A stretch of 5,913 nucleotides of DNA from an uncultured Oscillospiraceae bacterium (GTDB lineage: Bacteria; Bacillota; Clostridia; Oscillospirales; Acutalibacteraceae), in contig CABUAS010000093.1 in NCBI GenBank assembly GCA_902489595.1, forward strand, positions 1-5,913, read 5' to 3'. The translations under genes and the position numbers were made by a program. Numbering within the stretch: the first letter of the stretch is position 1; each line of letters starts with the position of its first letter. Below the pieces are notes generated by a model. The model made no database searches. It was not told where the DNA came from and saw nothing but the letters and a program-made list of their open reading frames with translations. Shown here in pieces: positions 5,888 to 5,913 of the stretch.

Positions 5888-5913
5888 TACATTATAAAAA
5901 TACAATCTTATAA

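Overview
The window looks like accessory DNA from a low-GC Firmicute, most likely a gut clostridium of the Oscillospiraceae/Ruminococcus type. This is inferred from the WapA/YD-repeat style of the Rhs proteins, the AT-rich small genes, and short GC-rich palindromes of the 'GGGCAATT...AATTGCCCC, GTAGGGG...' kind that I associate with such genomes. I could not confirm any taxon. Every supported gene is on the + strand.

The window is an array of headless Rhs (YD-repeat) polymorphic-toxin cassettes, each built the same way: repeat A (about 120 bp, two stem-loops), repeat B (about 55 bp, GC-rich nested palindromes), an Rhs 3' core fragment, a unique AT-rich C-terminal domain, then a small AT-rich gene in the position of an immunity gene. 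Cassette 1 (1-469) shows only its last gene, which appears frameshifted. Cassette 2 (about 471-3514) has a long Rhs fragment, a glycine-rich beta-type C-terminal domain, and a 94-aa zinc-ribbon-like protein. Cassette 3 (about 3598-5738) has a shorter Rhs fragment, a glycine-zipper hydrophobic segment with a basic tail, and a DUF2812-like protein with two predicted membrane helices. A third copy of repeat A (about 5769-5887) ends the window and probably opens cassette 4.

Neither Rhs frame has a credible start codon or ribosome site, signal peptide or N-terminal shell region. They are best read as orphan or silent cassettes, able to donate new C-termini to a complete rhs gene by recombination through the shared core. 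The most notable signal is how the palindromes relate to the Rhs coding sequence. Two 27-bp palindromes of the repeat B family lie in frame inside the cassette 2 core. They differ only by a base-pair-preserving G:C to A:T change. Cassette 3 begins its similarity to cassette 2 immediately after one of these palindromes, and its own left edge is a repeat B copy. This suggests that the palindromes mark, or cause, the breakpoints at which Rhs 3' ends are cut and shuffled.
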